This document shows, one piece after another, positions 44,721 through 54,007 of a DNA stretch of 64,000 bases. Origin of the DNA: an uncultured Pontibacter sp. (GTDB lineage: Bacteria; Bacteroidota; Bacteroidia; Cytophagales; Hymenobacteraceae); assembly GCA_947499125.1 (NCBI GenBank), contig CANMMP010000002.1, positions 248,001 to 312,000 on the forward strand, written 5' to 3'. The notes beneath the pieces were generated by a model. It was not told where the DNA came from and searched no databases. It saw nothing but the letters and a program-made list of their open reading frames with translations. Made by a program: the position numbers and the translations under genes. Numbering within the stretch: position 1 is the first letter of the stretch; each line of letters begins with the position of its first letter.

Positions 44721-45446
44721 ATGAACAGAAACGAAAAAGATAAATACTACCACAGCGGACTTGGCTCTGAGAACAGACGAAACTGGGACCGCTCGACAAG
44801 AGATGGCGATTATGGCCGTGATTATGAAAACAGGTTCCGAACGGACGAGGACCGCCAGCACGAAGTACGACGCAGACATTTTCCGGAGTCGGGTGATCTT
44901 AACTCAAACGATACACGGAACTATGGAGTAGGCTCAGATTATTACGGCCGTACCAATACCAATTACCGCCGTGGATACAATACTCCGGATTATGTGGCGC
45001 GCATGGAGGAGGACCGTGAGAAACTTCGTAGCCTCAGCCCTAAAAACCAGGAGCAACGTAACCTGGGTGGGTACAGTGGTTCTGCCTTTGGTGGGTCAAA
45101 CTATAGTTCTCACGGCGATTTTAGTGGGGCTGATGAGTATGGAGCGATGAGCGGCGACCAGGGCAACGTTGATGATTACCCTTCCATGTCAGGGTATGGT
45201 GGTGGACGTCCGTCGCAGAGCGCTGGCAGTAGAAACTATAACGAGCGTTACGGCAACTCTGGATCTGGAATGGACAGAGACAACAGGACCGGCAACTATA
45301 GTTCGGGTAACCAGCGAAACACAAACTATGGCTCAACAGAAAACAGGTATAGCAGCAGGGACCGTAACAAAAGCGACCGCGATAACCGGAGCGCAGACCG
45401 TGGCGGCTACCGGAACTATGACCCCAACAACCGTTGGAACGATTAA
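44721..45446 (+). CDS. Tyr/Arg/Gly/Asn-rich low-complexity protein
   Basis: 241 residues, no Cys and no signal peptide. N-terminal third is mixed charge (MNRNEKDKYYHSGLGSENRR); a short ordered-looking patch YVARMEEDREKLRSLSPKNQ lies near residue 95; the rest repeats short Tyr/Gly/Asn/Arg/Ser/Asp elements (NYNERYGNSGSG, NYSSGNQRNTNYG, YRNYDPNNRWND). Tyrosine and arginine are evenly spaced, the pattern seen in condensate-forming disordered proteins. It shares style and the final ND with the upstream 104-residue protein. Followed by its own terminator. Function unknown. Confidence 0.7.
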   Translation: MNRNEKDKYYHSGLGSENRRNWDRSTRDGDYGRDYENRFRTDEDRQHEVRRRHFPESGDLNSNDTRNYGVGSDYYGRTNTNYRRGYNTPDYVARMEEDREKLRSLSPKNQEQRNLGGYSGSAFGGSNYSSHGDFSGADEYGAMSGDQGNVDDYPSMSGYGGGRPSQSAGSRNYNERYGNSGSGMDRDNRTGNYSSGNQRNTNYGSTENRYSSRDRNKSDRDNRSADRGGYRNYDPNNRWND

Positions 45447-45453
45447 TTAAATG

Positions 45454-45478
45454 AAGGCCGGCTTAAACAACCGGCCTT
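45454..45478 (+). terminator. Terminator after the low-complexity gene
   Basis: AAGGCCGG and CCGGCCTT, 8-bp perfect stem with a 9-base loop, then a T-rich stretch. Confidence 0.85.
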
Positions 45479-45540
45479 TATATTTTGTAGCTTATAGAGC
45501 AAATATTTCATCATCCCTGAAAGTATAAACTATAGTTGCC

Positions 45541-46404
45541 ATGAAAAACCGAACGGTAGGCCGCCTGCTTTACGGCGAAGAAGTAGACATGAACGGTGCT
45601 CCTGTGCGCCAGCCTTTCCCTACAGAGCAGGTTGACCAGATTGACCCTTTCCTGATGCTGCACCATCATAAAGTTACGGTGTCGCAGGATGTTGCGCCTG
45701 GCAAATCTGGTATTGGACCGCATCCGCACCGGGGTTTTTCGCCAGTTACGTTTATTTACAAAGGCGGCGTGCACCACCGCGACTCCCGGGGAAATAACAG
45801 CGTGGTTTATGAAGGCGGCACACAGTGGATGGATGCCGGGATGGGTATCATGCACAGCGAACGTCCTCCCCACGATATTCACGAAAGAGGCAGCGAACAG
45901 GAGATCATCCAGATATGGATAAACCTGCCACGCAAACATAAAATGATGCAACCGCGCTATTTGCCTCTGCAAGCCAGCGAAACACCAAAAGTAACAGGGG
46001 AAGGCTACGAAGCACAGGTAATAACCGGGGAGTTTAAGAATGTAAAAGGTAAAATAAACAGCCTCACGCCTTTGCTGATATTGCGTATAAATATGCAGGC
46101 TGGTGCAACTATGGCTATACCTGTTCCGGAGAACTATAACACGGTGCTTTACCTGCTCGAAGGCCATGTAACTATAGCAGGTTATGGTTTGGTTGATGCA
46201 AACTATGCGGCAGTGCTTGCAAACGACGGCGAAGGCTGTACTATAACAGCAAAACAACCTGCTACCATACTGTTCCTTGCCGGAGAGCCGATTGATGAAG
46301 AAGTAAGTATGTATGGCCCTTTTGTAATGAATACCCAAATAGAAGTGATGCAGGCGATGCGCGATTACCAGCAAGGGAAAATGGGTATACTTATAGAGGA
46401 CTAA
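45541..46404 (+). CDS. Pirin family protein
   Basis: 287 residues, bicupin. The N-terminal cupin holds the metal ligands His61, His63, His105 and Glu107 (GPHPHRGF and IMHSE), as in pirins with quercetin dioxygenase activity. C-terminal cupin with GHVTIAGYG. Cytoplasmic. Likely an iron-dependent dioxygenase or redox sensor; the natural substrate is not known for this group. Single gene. Confidence 0.93.
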   Translation: MKNRTVGRLLYGEEVDMNGAPVRQPFPTEQVDQIDPFLMLHHHKVTVSQDVAPGKSGIGPHPHRGFSPVTFIYKGGVHHRDSRGNNSVVYEGGTQWMDAGMGIMHSERPPHDIHERGSEQEIIQIWINLPRKHKMMQPRYLPLQASETPKVTGEGYEAQVITGEFKNVKGKINSLTPLLILRINMQAGATMAIPVPENYNTVLYLLEGHVTIAGYGLVDANYAAVLANDGEGCTITAKQPATILFLAGEPIDEEVSMYGPFVMNTQIEVMQAMRDYQQGKMGILIED

Positions 46405-46444
46405 CTATAAACTACATCTGAAAGTAAGTTGCTGTGTGGGAATA

Positions 46445-46783
46445 TCAGGCTCTGATCAGCTTTTGGAGCAGTTCATTTATTTCTTCTTCCGTATTTACAA
46501 GACCGCAATCCTGTATCACTCCTTTTTTATAGGTTACTATAAACGGGGCTTTGCTAAATTTAACCTCTTTACTCGATACCGGATTCTCGCGGGCATCCAT
46601 TCTCAGAAAAAGAACCTCCGCATACAGTGGGCTTTGAGCTAATTCCTCGAACGACGGTGCAAGTTGCTGGCAAATAGCACAATCCTTGTCAATAAATTTA
46701 ACTATTACATTGTCTCTTGTAAAAAGCAGCTGCCTGAGGTCGTGGTCAGTTGCATTATTAATAGTGTTTTGAGTTAAGCGCAT
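46445..46783 (-). CDS. Thioredoxin-fold protein with CAIC motif
   Basis: 112 residues, cytoplasmic. Thioredoxin fold with Cys35 and Cys38 in DKDCAICQQ in place of the usual WCGPC, and the cis-proline region FSKAPFIVTYKKG. The changed active site suggests a different redox potential or specific partner. Convergent with pirin, separated by only 40 bases. Confidence 0.85.
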   Translation of the reverse strand: MRLTQNTINNATDHDLRQLLFTRDNVIVKFIDKDCAICQQLAPSFEELAQSPLYAEVLFLRMDARENPVSSKEVKFSKAPFIVTYKKGVIQDCGLVNTEEEINELLQKLIRA

Positions 46784-46948
46784 ACTTCCTTAACGAAAAT
46801 TACCCACCTAAGTTAACTCAAAAAGATCCCTAACAGCAAAATCGATCACTTCCGGAAATATAGCTTTGATCCTTAAAAACAATGTGTTCACCAATTTAGA
46901 TCGATAGAGCAAGTTCTTTATAAATTTTAGAACTAAATTTATAATTAA

Positions 46949-47269
46949 ATGAACTATGCGGGCCGGATGTGTGTCGTATTAGTAAGAACGCAGAATACTA
47001 TGGAAGAGCTTGAAAGATTAAAAATGGGGTTGGATACCAGCCAAAAAATGGTACTAAAAGATAGTGATAATGGCTTGAACTGCTCGTTTATACGCTACGG
47101 CCTTGTACATGACGACTTTCTGTTGCAGGACGAAGACCTGGCAGCAGCGCTTACCAAAACCGGTTTCGTAGGTATAGTGGAGGGCAACAATTTCGAAAGG
47201 CTCCGAAATAATTATGGTTGGCTTTCAGTTAAGGTGAAGACCCAGAAACTGCTGAAAGAACTCAAGTAA
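46949..47269 (+). CDS. Hypothetical small protein
   Basis: 106 residues, no signal peptide. Mixed helix and strand with Leu- and Lys-rich helices (MEELERLKMGLDTSQK; a C-terminal KTQKLLKELK). I recognise no family. The upstream gap is very AT-rich and a convergent terminator follows. An alternative start is at Met18 (MEELERL). Confidence 0.55.
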   Translation: MNYAGRMCVVLVRTQNTMEELERLKMGLDTSQKMVLKDSDNGLNCSFIRYGLVHDDFLLQDEDLAAALTKTGFVGIVEGNNFERLRNNYGWLSVKVKTQKLLKELK

Positions 47270-47344
47270 AAGAAAAAGCACATTGCGTAAAATGATGTGC
47301 TCTAATTAAGATCAAAAGAATTTTCAATAAGGTTTACCTATTTT

Positions 47345-47367
47345 AAAGCCACTCGCTAAGTGGCTTT
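47345..47367. terminator. Bidirectional terminator
   Basis: AAAGCCACT and AGTGGCTTT, 9-bp perfect stem with a 5-base loop, between the convergent 46949 and response regulator genes. Confidence 0.82.
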
Positions 47368-47374
47368 AACTTTT

Positions 47375-47785
47375 TTATACAGGGTCAGATTTACCGCAGA
47401 TCTGATGTTTTATTTGCAGGATCTCCTGATCGCTCAGGGGCTTGTGCAAAAAACCGCTTACGAGTTTAAACTGTTTGGCAAATTCCTGCTCCTCCGGGTT
47501 TACCGACGAGGTAAGCACGTAAATATGGCATTTCCCGAGTAAGCGGTACTCCTGCTTTTCTGTCAGGGTCTCCAGAAAATCCCACCCACTTTGTATAGGC
47601 ATGTTCAGGTCCAGGAAAATTACCTGCGGCAGGTGCTGGTCTTTTACCTGGTTAATTTCCTCCAGGGCTGGCTGCACATAGGTAAAGCTGTCAATACGAT
47701 GGGCAAAAGCATTGTTCTCGAGCTGCGTCACCGTCAGGAAAACACTTATCTCGTCATCATCAATTATAAATGCCTTTTTTATCAT
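47375..47785 (-). CDS. Single-domain response regulator
   Basis: 136 residues, receiver domain only. Acidic pocket FIIDDDE (7-13), phospho-acceptor Asp59 in IFLDLNMP, the switch Ser/Thr in YVLTSSV and Lys in FLHKPLS. No output domain, so it acts by protein contact or passes phosphate on. Its start overlaps the end of the histidine kinase gene by 26 bases, making the two a translationally coupled pair. Confidence 0.93.
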   Translation of the reverse strand: MIKKAFIIDDDEISVFLTVTQLENNAFAHRIDSFTYVQPALEEINQVKDQHLPQVIFLDLNMPIQSGWDFLETLTEKQEYRLLGKCHIYVLTSSVNPEEQEFAKQFKLVSGFLHKPLSDQEILQIKHQICGKSDPV

Positions 47786-49982
47786 ATTGCTGATTCCTAA
47801 AGAACACCCGGAAAGTAGAGCCGTTGCCTTGTGCGCTGTCTACCTCAATGGTACCATTCAAAGCTTCAACCTGTGTCTTTACAAGATATAATCCCAGACC
47901 CTTTCCTTCAGTATGTACATGAAAACGCTTATAAAGTTTGAAAATATGCGGGCGAACCTGGTCCATATCCATGCCTAAGCCATTGTCTTTCACCTCTATC
48001 TGTATACCGTCGGTGGTTTGGTAGGCGCGTAGCACGATCTGGAGTGGTTTATCTGTTGCGCGGTACTTTATCGCGTTTGTTATAAGGTTATGTATAATGC
48101 TGTACAAATATGCCTTTTTTGCTTTTATCTCGAGGCCGGGCTGCACATGAAGTATAAAATTCGCATTAACAATGTTGAGCATATCCTGCACGCTTTGCAA
48201 TACTTCGGTACAAATTACGTCCAGCGAAAGTAGTTCGTGGCTTTCGGAGCTTTCCGGTCCTTTAACGGATAATATCTCGCACAGGTCAGTAATTACACTA
48301 TCAAGGCGCAGAGCCGATTTGTCGAGGTTAACAATAGCTTTCTTAAAGTTTTCGGAACCCGGCTCAAGCACAGGCAGCAGCCTTGTAAGCCCCATTACGT
48401 TGGCAATAGGCGCGCGCAGGTTATGCGATACAATGTAAGTGAACTGTTGCAGGTCGTTGTTTTGGAGCACCAGGTCTTCGTTCATCTGCAAAAGCTTTTC
48501 TTCAGCAAATTTACGGTCCGAAATGTCCGTATAGAGCACGATAAACTTTTGCAGATCGCCTTCATCATTCAGGATAGGAGTGATGTCGGCGGCGATCCAT
48601 ATCTTTTCGCCATTCTTTTTATAGGTTAGCAGCTCCTCCGAGAAAGGTACAGCCAGTCCAAGCAAACGCCTGAGGTTTATCATCACCTCTTTGTTTGTTT
48701 CAGGGCCTTTTAAAAGAACAGTAGGGTCCTGGTGCAACAGCTCTTCCATGGCATAGCCGGTAAGCTTCTCGAATGAATGATTTCCCCACTCTATTTTGCC
48801 CTGCTTATCTGTAATAATTACGCCATTGGTAGTTTTGCTGGCCACAAGCGACAGCTTACTTAGCTCCTCCTGAGCTGCTTTTTTAGCCGTTATATCGGTA
48901 AAGCAAACAGCTATGCCATCCTCAAAAGGGTAAATTTTATAGTTGGTAACAGCCTGCAGTATAGGTATAAACTCTTCGTGCTCGTGCGCCACACCGGTTT
49001 CCATAACCTGTTTACACTTGTTATAGAACTGGGTCTGATTTAATTCCGGTTGTTGTAGCCAGATGTTACGGCCAATAACGGCTTCTGTAGAGGCATCGAA
49101 ATAGCGTGCAAAAGTGCGGTTAGCGTACGTGATGCGCCAATCCCGGTTAAGCGCAAAAAATGCCTCAGTTATACTTCCTAATATGTTATTTAACTGCGAT
49201 GCCTGGTCGCGGACAAGCTTTTCGGACTGTTTTACTTTTGTAATGTCTTTGGCAATGCAATGGACAGCATTGATCCGGTCGGCAAACCACACAGGTACCA
49301 AGGTTACACTCAGGTCGAGCTGTTCGTTTTGCTTATTTATGATACCGGTCTCAAAAGTATGGGCACCGCCTTCTATTACCTTTCTAAAAGCCTGCTGGGT
49401 TTCCTGCAAATAAATGGGTGCCAGGAAATCAGTAAAGTGCCTGCCAATCGCTTCAGATACTTCAAACCCTGAAACGCGGGTAGACCCGGAATTAATTTCC
49501 AGTATGATACCTGATTCGTCCATGGTTAAAACCAGGTCGGGGTGGTTATAGAACAGTGCCTGGTAAAGCGCATTACTTTTTTCGCTTTTTGCGGCTGCTT
49601 CTATTTCCTCAGTAATGTCGCGGGAGTTGGTTACAAACCCATTTATAACAGGGTTGCTTTCCATGTTCGTTACAATGGTGCTCAGCCAGCGCCAGCTCCC
49701 ATCAGCATGCCTGTACCGGAATGGTTTTGCTTTTAATTGCTTTGCTGTTTTAATGGCGCCCAACGTTTCCATTACATGGGACAGGTCGTCGGGGTGTACC
49801 CAACCAAGTGCATTTTCGCCGATCAATTCTTCCGGAACAAATCCGAAGTGCATATGTATAGAATCACTCACATACTTATAGACCCCTTCAGGATCTATAA
49901 TTGTGATCATATCATGGCTGTTCTGAATTATAGTACTATAAAATTCAGGGGTAAACTCGTTCTTCATTTGGCTAAAAGTCAC
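47760..49982 (-). CDS. PAS-domain sensor histidine kinase
   Basis: 740 residues, no membrane segment, so a cytoplasmic sensor. Four PAS domains in order: about 10-128, 135-250, 262-368 and 375-492, each ending in the usual PAC strand (GFVTNSRDITEE, CIAKDITKVKQ, CFTDITAKKA, VLYTDISDRK). Then a HisKA helix with phospho-acceptor His520 in YIVSHNLRAPIANVMG and an HATPase domain (HNLITNAIKYR, KDNGLGMD, GKGLGLYLVK). Signal unknown; PAS number suggests intracellular redox or ligand sensing. Operon with the receiver protein. Confidence 0.93.
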   Translation of the reverse strand: MTFSQMKNEFTPEFYSTIIQNSHDMITIIDPEGVYKYVSDSIHMHFGFVPEELIGENALGWVHPDDLSHVMETLGAIKTAKQLKAKPFRYRHADGSWRWLSTIVTNMESNPVINGFVTNSRDITEEIEAAAKSEKSNALYQALFYNHPDLVLTMDESGIILEINSGSTRVSGFEVSEAIGRHFTDFLAPIYLQETQQAFRKVIEGGAHTFETGIINKQNEQLDLSVTLVPVWFADRINAVHCIAKDITKVKQSEKLVRDQASQLNNILGSITEAFFALNRDWRITYANRTFARYFDASTEAVIGRNIWLQQPELNQTQFYNKCKQVMETGVAHEHEEFIPILQAVTNYKIYPFEDGIAVCFTDITAKKAAQEELSKLSLVASKTTNGVIITDKQGKIEWGNHSFEKLTGYAMEELLHQDPTVLLKGPETNKEVMINLRRLLGLAVPFSEELLTYKKNGEKIWIAADITPILNDEGDLQKFIVLYTDISDRKFAEEKLLQMNEDLVLQNNDLQQFTYIVSHNLRAPIANVMGLTRLLPVLEPGSENFKKAIVNLDKSALRLDSVITDLCEILSVKGPESSESHELLSLDVICTEVLQSVQDMLNIVNANFILHVQPGLEIKAKKAYLYSIIHNLITNAIKYRATDKPLQIVLRAYQTTDGIQIEVKDNGLGMDMDQVRPHIFKLYKRFHVHTEGKGLGLYLVKTQVEALNGTIEVDSAQGNGSTFRVFFRNQQYDKKGIYN

Positions 49983-50149
49983 GTTTGTTTACTGCCCGTA
50001 ACGACAGGTAGAGCTACAATTATAAATTGTATTTGATTACTAAACTACTTTCTGAGTATAATTTTGTAAAATTTATGTAAATTTATGACTTATAGTATAT
50101 TATAATATAACTGTAGCCTGAATGTATAGCCGAAATGTAATATTGTAGG

Positions 50150-50198
50150 GAAGTATAAACTATAACTATTCGTGTAAAATGGTTATAGTTTATACTTC
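50150..50198. repeat. AT-rich perfect hairpin spanning a stop codon
   Basis: GAAGTATAAACTATAAC and its exact reverse complement GTTATAGTTTATACTTC (17 bp) are separated by 15 bases. The right arm contains the stop codon of the GH13 gene. Both arms are made of AGTATA and ACTATA words that are common in this window. It could act as a terminator or an mRNA 3' end structure, although a U-tract is missing. Confidence 0.7.
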
Positions 50199-51799
50199 GT
50201 ATATAGTTTGCAGATGATGCCCTGGTTTGGTTGCAGGTCTATACTTCCATCAAAGGTCTGGGTGTTGCTTTTTAAGTCAGTTGACAGTACAATTTTGCCG
50301 CTAAGCTTTTCGGGATCTGAATTAAGCCTTTGTGTTGTATTGCCGAGGTTAAGGGCTATCAGGAACTGCTCTTCATCATGAATTCGTTTAAAGGCCAGCA
50401 CATCACCCTGGGTATGCACAGGCTGGTAATCACCAATGCTCAGTGCCTTTTCCGATCTTCTCAACTCGATCAGTTTTTTATACAGCTGCAGCATCGATTC
50501 CCGTTCTTTTTTCTGGGCCTCCACATTTACCTGCTTATAGTTATCCGATAGCGGGAGCCAGGGTTCAGCGGTAGTAAAGCCTGCATTCTCTTTATCAGAC
50601 CATTGCATTGGGGTGCGTTCAGGGTCACGGCTCAGGTTAAGGCCGGGCATGTTCAGCCCCTGCGGGTCCTGTATCTGGTCTTCCGGAATGTCTACATTGG
50701 TCATGCCAAGTTCGTCGCCATAGTATAGGGTTGGGGTGCCCCGCAGTGTTAGTAGCAACATGGCTGCCATGCGTGCCTGTTCCAACCCTATACGGCTTCC
50801 TATCCTCGATTTGTCATGGTTGCCCAGTACCCAGTTCGGCCATCCGCCAACTGGTAAGGCTCCTTCATACTCATCTATATGAGCGGCAATAGTGCGTGCA
50901 TCCCAGGGCAGATTAAGCAACATAAAGTTAAAAGGAAGATGCGCTCCGTTGTTGTTCGGGCCATAGTAGGTAACCAGCCGTTGTATTGGCAGGTAAATTT
51001 CCCCGATTATCACCCGTTCGTTATACTTGTCGGTTACCTGGCGCATCTGCTGTACAATGTCGTGCACTTCAGGCTGGTCGGTGGAGTAGGCGGGGAGGAG
51101 TTTTTCGTAAGTTGCCATTTCAGGTTTATAGTCCGGGTTACGGGGGTTGTCGCGCAGTTGCTTATCTTTTACCATATGCCACATCACATCTACCCTGAAA
51201 CCATCAACGCCTTTATCCAGCCAGAAACGCATTACATCAAACATGGCTTCCTGTACTTCCGGGTTTCGCCAGTTAAGGTCGGGTTGCTCTTTCAGGAAAG
51301 CGTGGTAGTAATACTGTTCTGTTTTTTCGTCCCATTCCCAGCCACTGCCACCAAATACGCTCAGCCAGTTGTTAGGCTCGCTTCCATCAGGTTTGGCATC
51401 CTCCCAGATGTACCAGTCGCGTTTAGGGTTGTCTTTTGAGCTGCGCGACTCCAGGAACCACGGGTGCTGATCGGAAGTATGGTTAGGGACCAGGTCAAGT
51501 ATAAGTTTCATGCCGCGCCGGTGTATTTCCTGTAGCATTGCGTCGAAGTCCTGCATGGTGCCGAATAACGGATGAATGCCGGTATAGTCTGAGATATCAT
51601 ACCCGAAATCAGCCATTGGAGAAGGGTAAACAGGCGACACCCATACGGCATCTACGCCAAGCCATTGCAGGTAATCCAGCCGTTGCATGATACCTTTCAG
51701 GTCGCCAACTCCATCGTTGTCGCTATCCTGGAAAGAGCGTGGGTATACCTGGTAAATAATGCCATTCTGCCACCAAAGGTGTTTCGTGTTATCTGCCAT
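50183..51799 (-). CDS. GH13 alpha-glucosidase / oligo-1,6-glucosidase type
   Basis: 538 residues, no signal peptide. GH13 barrel with nucleophile Asp204 in GFRVDVMWH, acid/base Glu267 in VIIGEIYLP and Asp329 in GNHDKSR. IIYQVYPRSFQDSDNDGVGDL and DLVPNHTSDQHPWF resemble GH13 subfamilies 17, 23 and 31. Releases glucose from short alpha-glucosides in the cytoplasm; specificity (alpha-1,4, alpha-1,6 or sucrose) cannot be fixed from sequence alone. A glycosyltransferase gene lies upstream on the same strand about 190 bases away. Confidence 0.92.
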   Translation of the reverse strand: MADNTKHLWWQNGIIYQVYPRSFQDSDNDGVGDLKGIMQRLDYLQWLGVDAVWVSPVYPSPMADFGYDISDYTGIHPLFGTMQDFDAMLQEIHRRGMKLILDLVPNHTSDQHPWFLESRSSKDNPKRDWYIWEDAKPDGSEPNNWLSVFGGSGWEWDEKTEQYYYHAFLKEQPDLNWRNPEVQEAMFDVMRFWLDKGVDGFRVDVMWHMVKDKQLRDNPRNPDYKPEMATYEKLLPAYSTDQPEVHDIVQQMRQVTDKYNERVIIGEIYLPIQRLVTYYGPNNNGAHLPFNFMLLNLPWDARTIAAHIDEYEGALPVGGWPNWVLGNHDKSRIGSRIGLEQARMAAMLLLTLRGTPTLYYGDELGMTNVDIPEDQIQDPQGLNMPGLNLSRDPERTPMQWSDKENAGFTTAEPWLPLSDNYKQVNVEAQKKERESMLQLYKKLIELRRSEKALSIGDYQPVHTQGDVLAFKRIHDEEQFLIALNLGNTTQRLNSDPEKLSGKIVLSTDLKSNTQTFDGSIDLQPNQGIICKLYTKYKL

Positions 51800-51992
51800 A
51801 GCTTAGCTTTTTTATACTTTAGTTTTGGTTGTACGGTGGTTTAGGGGGCAGTTGTTGTAAACCAGGGCAGATTGGAAAGGTAAGGCATAGCTATCCTGTT
51901 ACAGATTTAAGCTATAGTTCTGCCAGTTCTCAGCTACCTGAAAGTATAAAATTACTGGAAGTTTAAGCCAGAAAGTATAGGTAAGGCGCAGC

Positions 51993-53813
51993 TTAATCTT
52001 TTCGGTTAGTGTTTCTTTTCTGAGGATCTAAGATGTGTGAGACAGAACTGGTGCCTGTTATGTTTTCCTCTATTTTAACGGTAGCATACTTGATGTAAGT
52101 GCTTAAATGGCTTTGCCCGAAAGTATAACTTACCGATACAAAAGCAGCCAGTACCACCACCACATAAGCCACATAACGGATGCCATCGTAAAATCCATGG
52201 CGCGTCTGGTGTATGGCCAGCCTGAGTGGCATAATGGCCGGCTGAAGTATAGCTATATGTAATATGCGGTGCCGTACCCATTCCATAAAACGTTCCTGGC
52301 CCAGCACTACAATAGAGCCAACTATAGCCACATTGGTTAGCACAAACAGCGACATCATCTGCACATAAGGGTTATGGTACACATGGGCATATTTATGCTG
52401 GCTATACACAATAGCACCTAAACTGAGCAGGAAAACCATAATATTAGGTAAGCTCAACACGAAATTGTTCTTAGGCTTATCGTCTTTTGGTGTAGGGATG
52501 TAGGGTACCTTAATGCGAAATATAGAATAGATGAGACCCAGTGCAAAAACCCACCAGGTGCCCGTTCGGAGTATACCGCCAAATAAGTGGAATCCTTTCT
52601 CATTTTTCTCGTGATACCACCGCTGCGCAAACTGCCGGATACAGATGGAAATACAAAAGAAAGGCATAAACATAATGATGAACTCACCCAGCGATACGTA
52701 CCACGGAAACTCTGCCAGTGTAAGCGCCAGGGCCGGTATCAGGAAATCGAAAAGGTTGAAGACGCCGAACAAGTAGTAAAGCGGCAGCGTGAAATAATGT
52801 ATCTTCTGGCGCCAGGTAAATTTATGGAACAGCTTAGGGTAAACGGCAAAAAGCAACTCGAACGTGCCACGAGCCCATTTTATCTGTTGTTTGTAGTAAG
52901 ATGCCAGGGTAGCAGGTACAAGGCCTCTGGTAAGTATCTTTGGCACATAAACCGATTTCCAGCCTTTTGCGTGCAGTTGCATAGCGGTGTGCATATCTTC
53001 TGACAGTCCGGCAGCGTGCCCGCCAATGCTATCAAGTGCTTCTCTGCGGAAGGTACAGTTTGCCCCGATCGCCTGCACAGTTCCGTAGCTGTTCATGCCC
53101 ATCATCATAGGCCCATAAAAACTATAGGTCTGTTCGGCTGCGCCATAGGCTATAAGGCTTTCCTTTTGATTACTGTAGGCCTGTACCACCTGCACAAAGC
53201 CAATATCCGGGTCCTCAAAATAAGGAAGCACCTCATCAAGGAACTCAGGTTTTGGCACATGGTCCGGGTCTAATATCAGGCAGATATCGCCGGTGGCCTG
53301 TTTCAGGGCATTGTTTATATTGCCGGCTTTAGCGTCTATCTTCAGGGTGCGGGTTACGTGTTTTACGCCCAGGCGCTGGCATGCGGCCTTAAGTACAGGG
53401 TCGTTGCCTTCGTCGCAGAGGTAGGTGGTATGCGGGTAAGTTATATTCTGGATGGCCTCTAAGGTGCCGATGATCATGCTGTGCGGCTCGCCCGGGCAGG
53501 CAGTCGTAAACACATCAACTTTATACTTCGTTTTCAGCCTGGGTTTTACAGGTACACTTACATCAAAATAATGGTACCACTCGTGCAGCGTACGAAGCAG
53601 TTTAAAAGCCAGTGCCGTTGTTAATAGCCAGTATAATGGTTCGTAACCTATGTGGTCCTCGTCCAGGAACCAAAACAGGAAAAGTCCCATCGTGATGAGG
53701 CCAAGCAATATCATGATCCTAATCGTCTGAACATCCTTTGGGTTAGGAGCATGTTCATCATCAGGTATAGTTTGTTGCGTAATCTGATGTTCCGGGTTCG
53801 TAGATAACATCAC
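51993..53813 (-). CDS. Membrane GT2 family glycosyltransferase (cellulose synthase-like)
   Basis: 606 residues. Two N-terminal membrane segments (about 32-75), a cytosolic GT-A domain (95-320) and about six C-terminal membrane segments. Catalytic motifs: Asp134 in CDEGND, Asp182-x-Asp184 in LDPDHVP, SED (271-273) and QQIKW (309-313) in place of QxxRW. This is the processive synthase layout, but no PilZ domain is seen and no cellulose operon partners are near. It probably makes a beta-linked exopolysaccharide. Divergent from a lipoprotein glycosidase gene, which suggests a shared product. Confidence 0.88.
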   Translation of the reverse strand: MMLSTNPEHQITQQTIPDDEHAPNPKDVQTIRIMILLGLITMGLFLFWFLDEDHIGYEPLYWLLTTALAFKLLRTLHEWYHYFDVSVPVKPRLKTKYKVDVFTTACPGEPHSMIIGTLEAIQNITYPHTTYLCDEGNDPVLKAACQRLGVKHVTRTLKIDAKAGNINNALKQATGDICLILDPDHVPKPEFLDEVLPYFEDPDIGFVQVVQAYSNQKESLIAYGAAEQTYSFYGPMMMGMNSYGTVQAIGANCTFRREALDSIGGHAAGLSEDMHTAMQLHAKGWKSVYVPKILTRGLVPATLASYYKQQIKWARGTFELLFAVYPKLFHKFTWRQKIHYFTLPLYYLFGVFNLFDFLIPALALTLAEFPWYVSLGEFIIMFMPFFCISICIRQFAQRWYHEKNEKGFHLFGGILRTGTWWVFALGLIYSIFRIKVPYIPTPKDDKPKNNFVLSLPNIMVFLLSLGAIVYSQHKYAHVYHNPYVQMMSLFVLTNVAIVGSIVVLGQERFMEWVRHRILHIAILQPAIMPLRLAIHQTRHGFYDGIRYVAYVVVVLAAFVSVSYTFGQSHLSTYIKYATVKIEENITGTSSVSHILDPQKRNTNRKD

Positions 53814-54007
53814 GTAAAGGGATAATTGGATCGTAAACTTATTTCTTTTTCAGACTCTTTCAGGGCCTCACATTCCATCACACTTCCGCTCCGGAGCCAT
53901 GAACATATGCACCCAATCCTCGTAACTATACTTGTTAAACGTATAAAAGTTGAACTTCCCTATCTTTATATAATTTAATCACATTTAGATTATATTTCAC
54001 AACCCTT

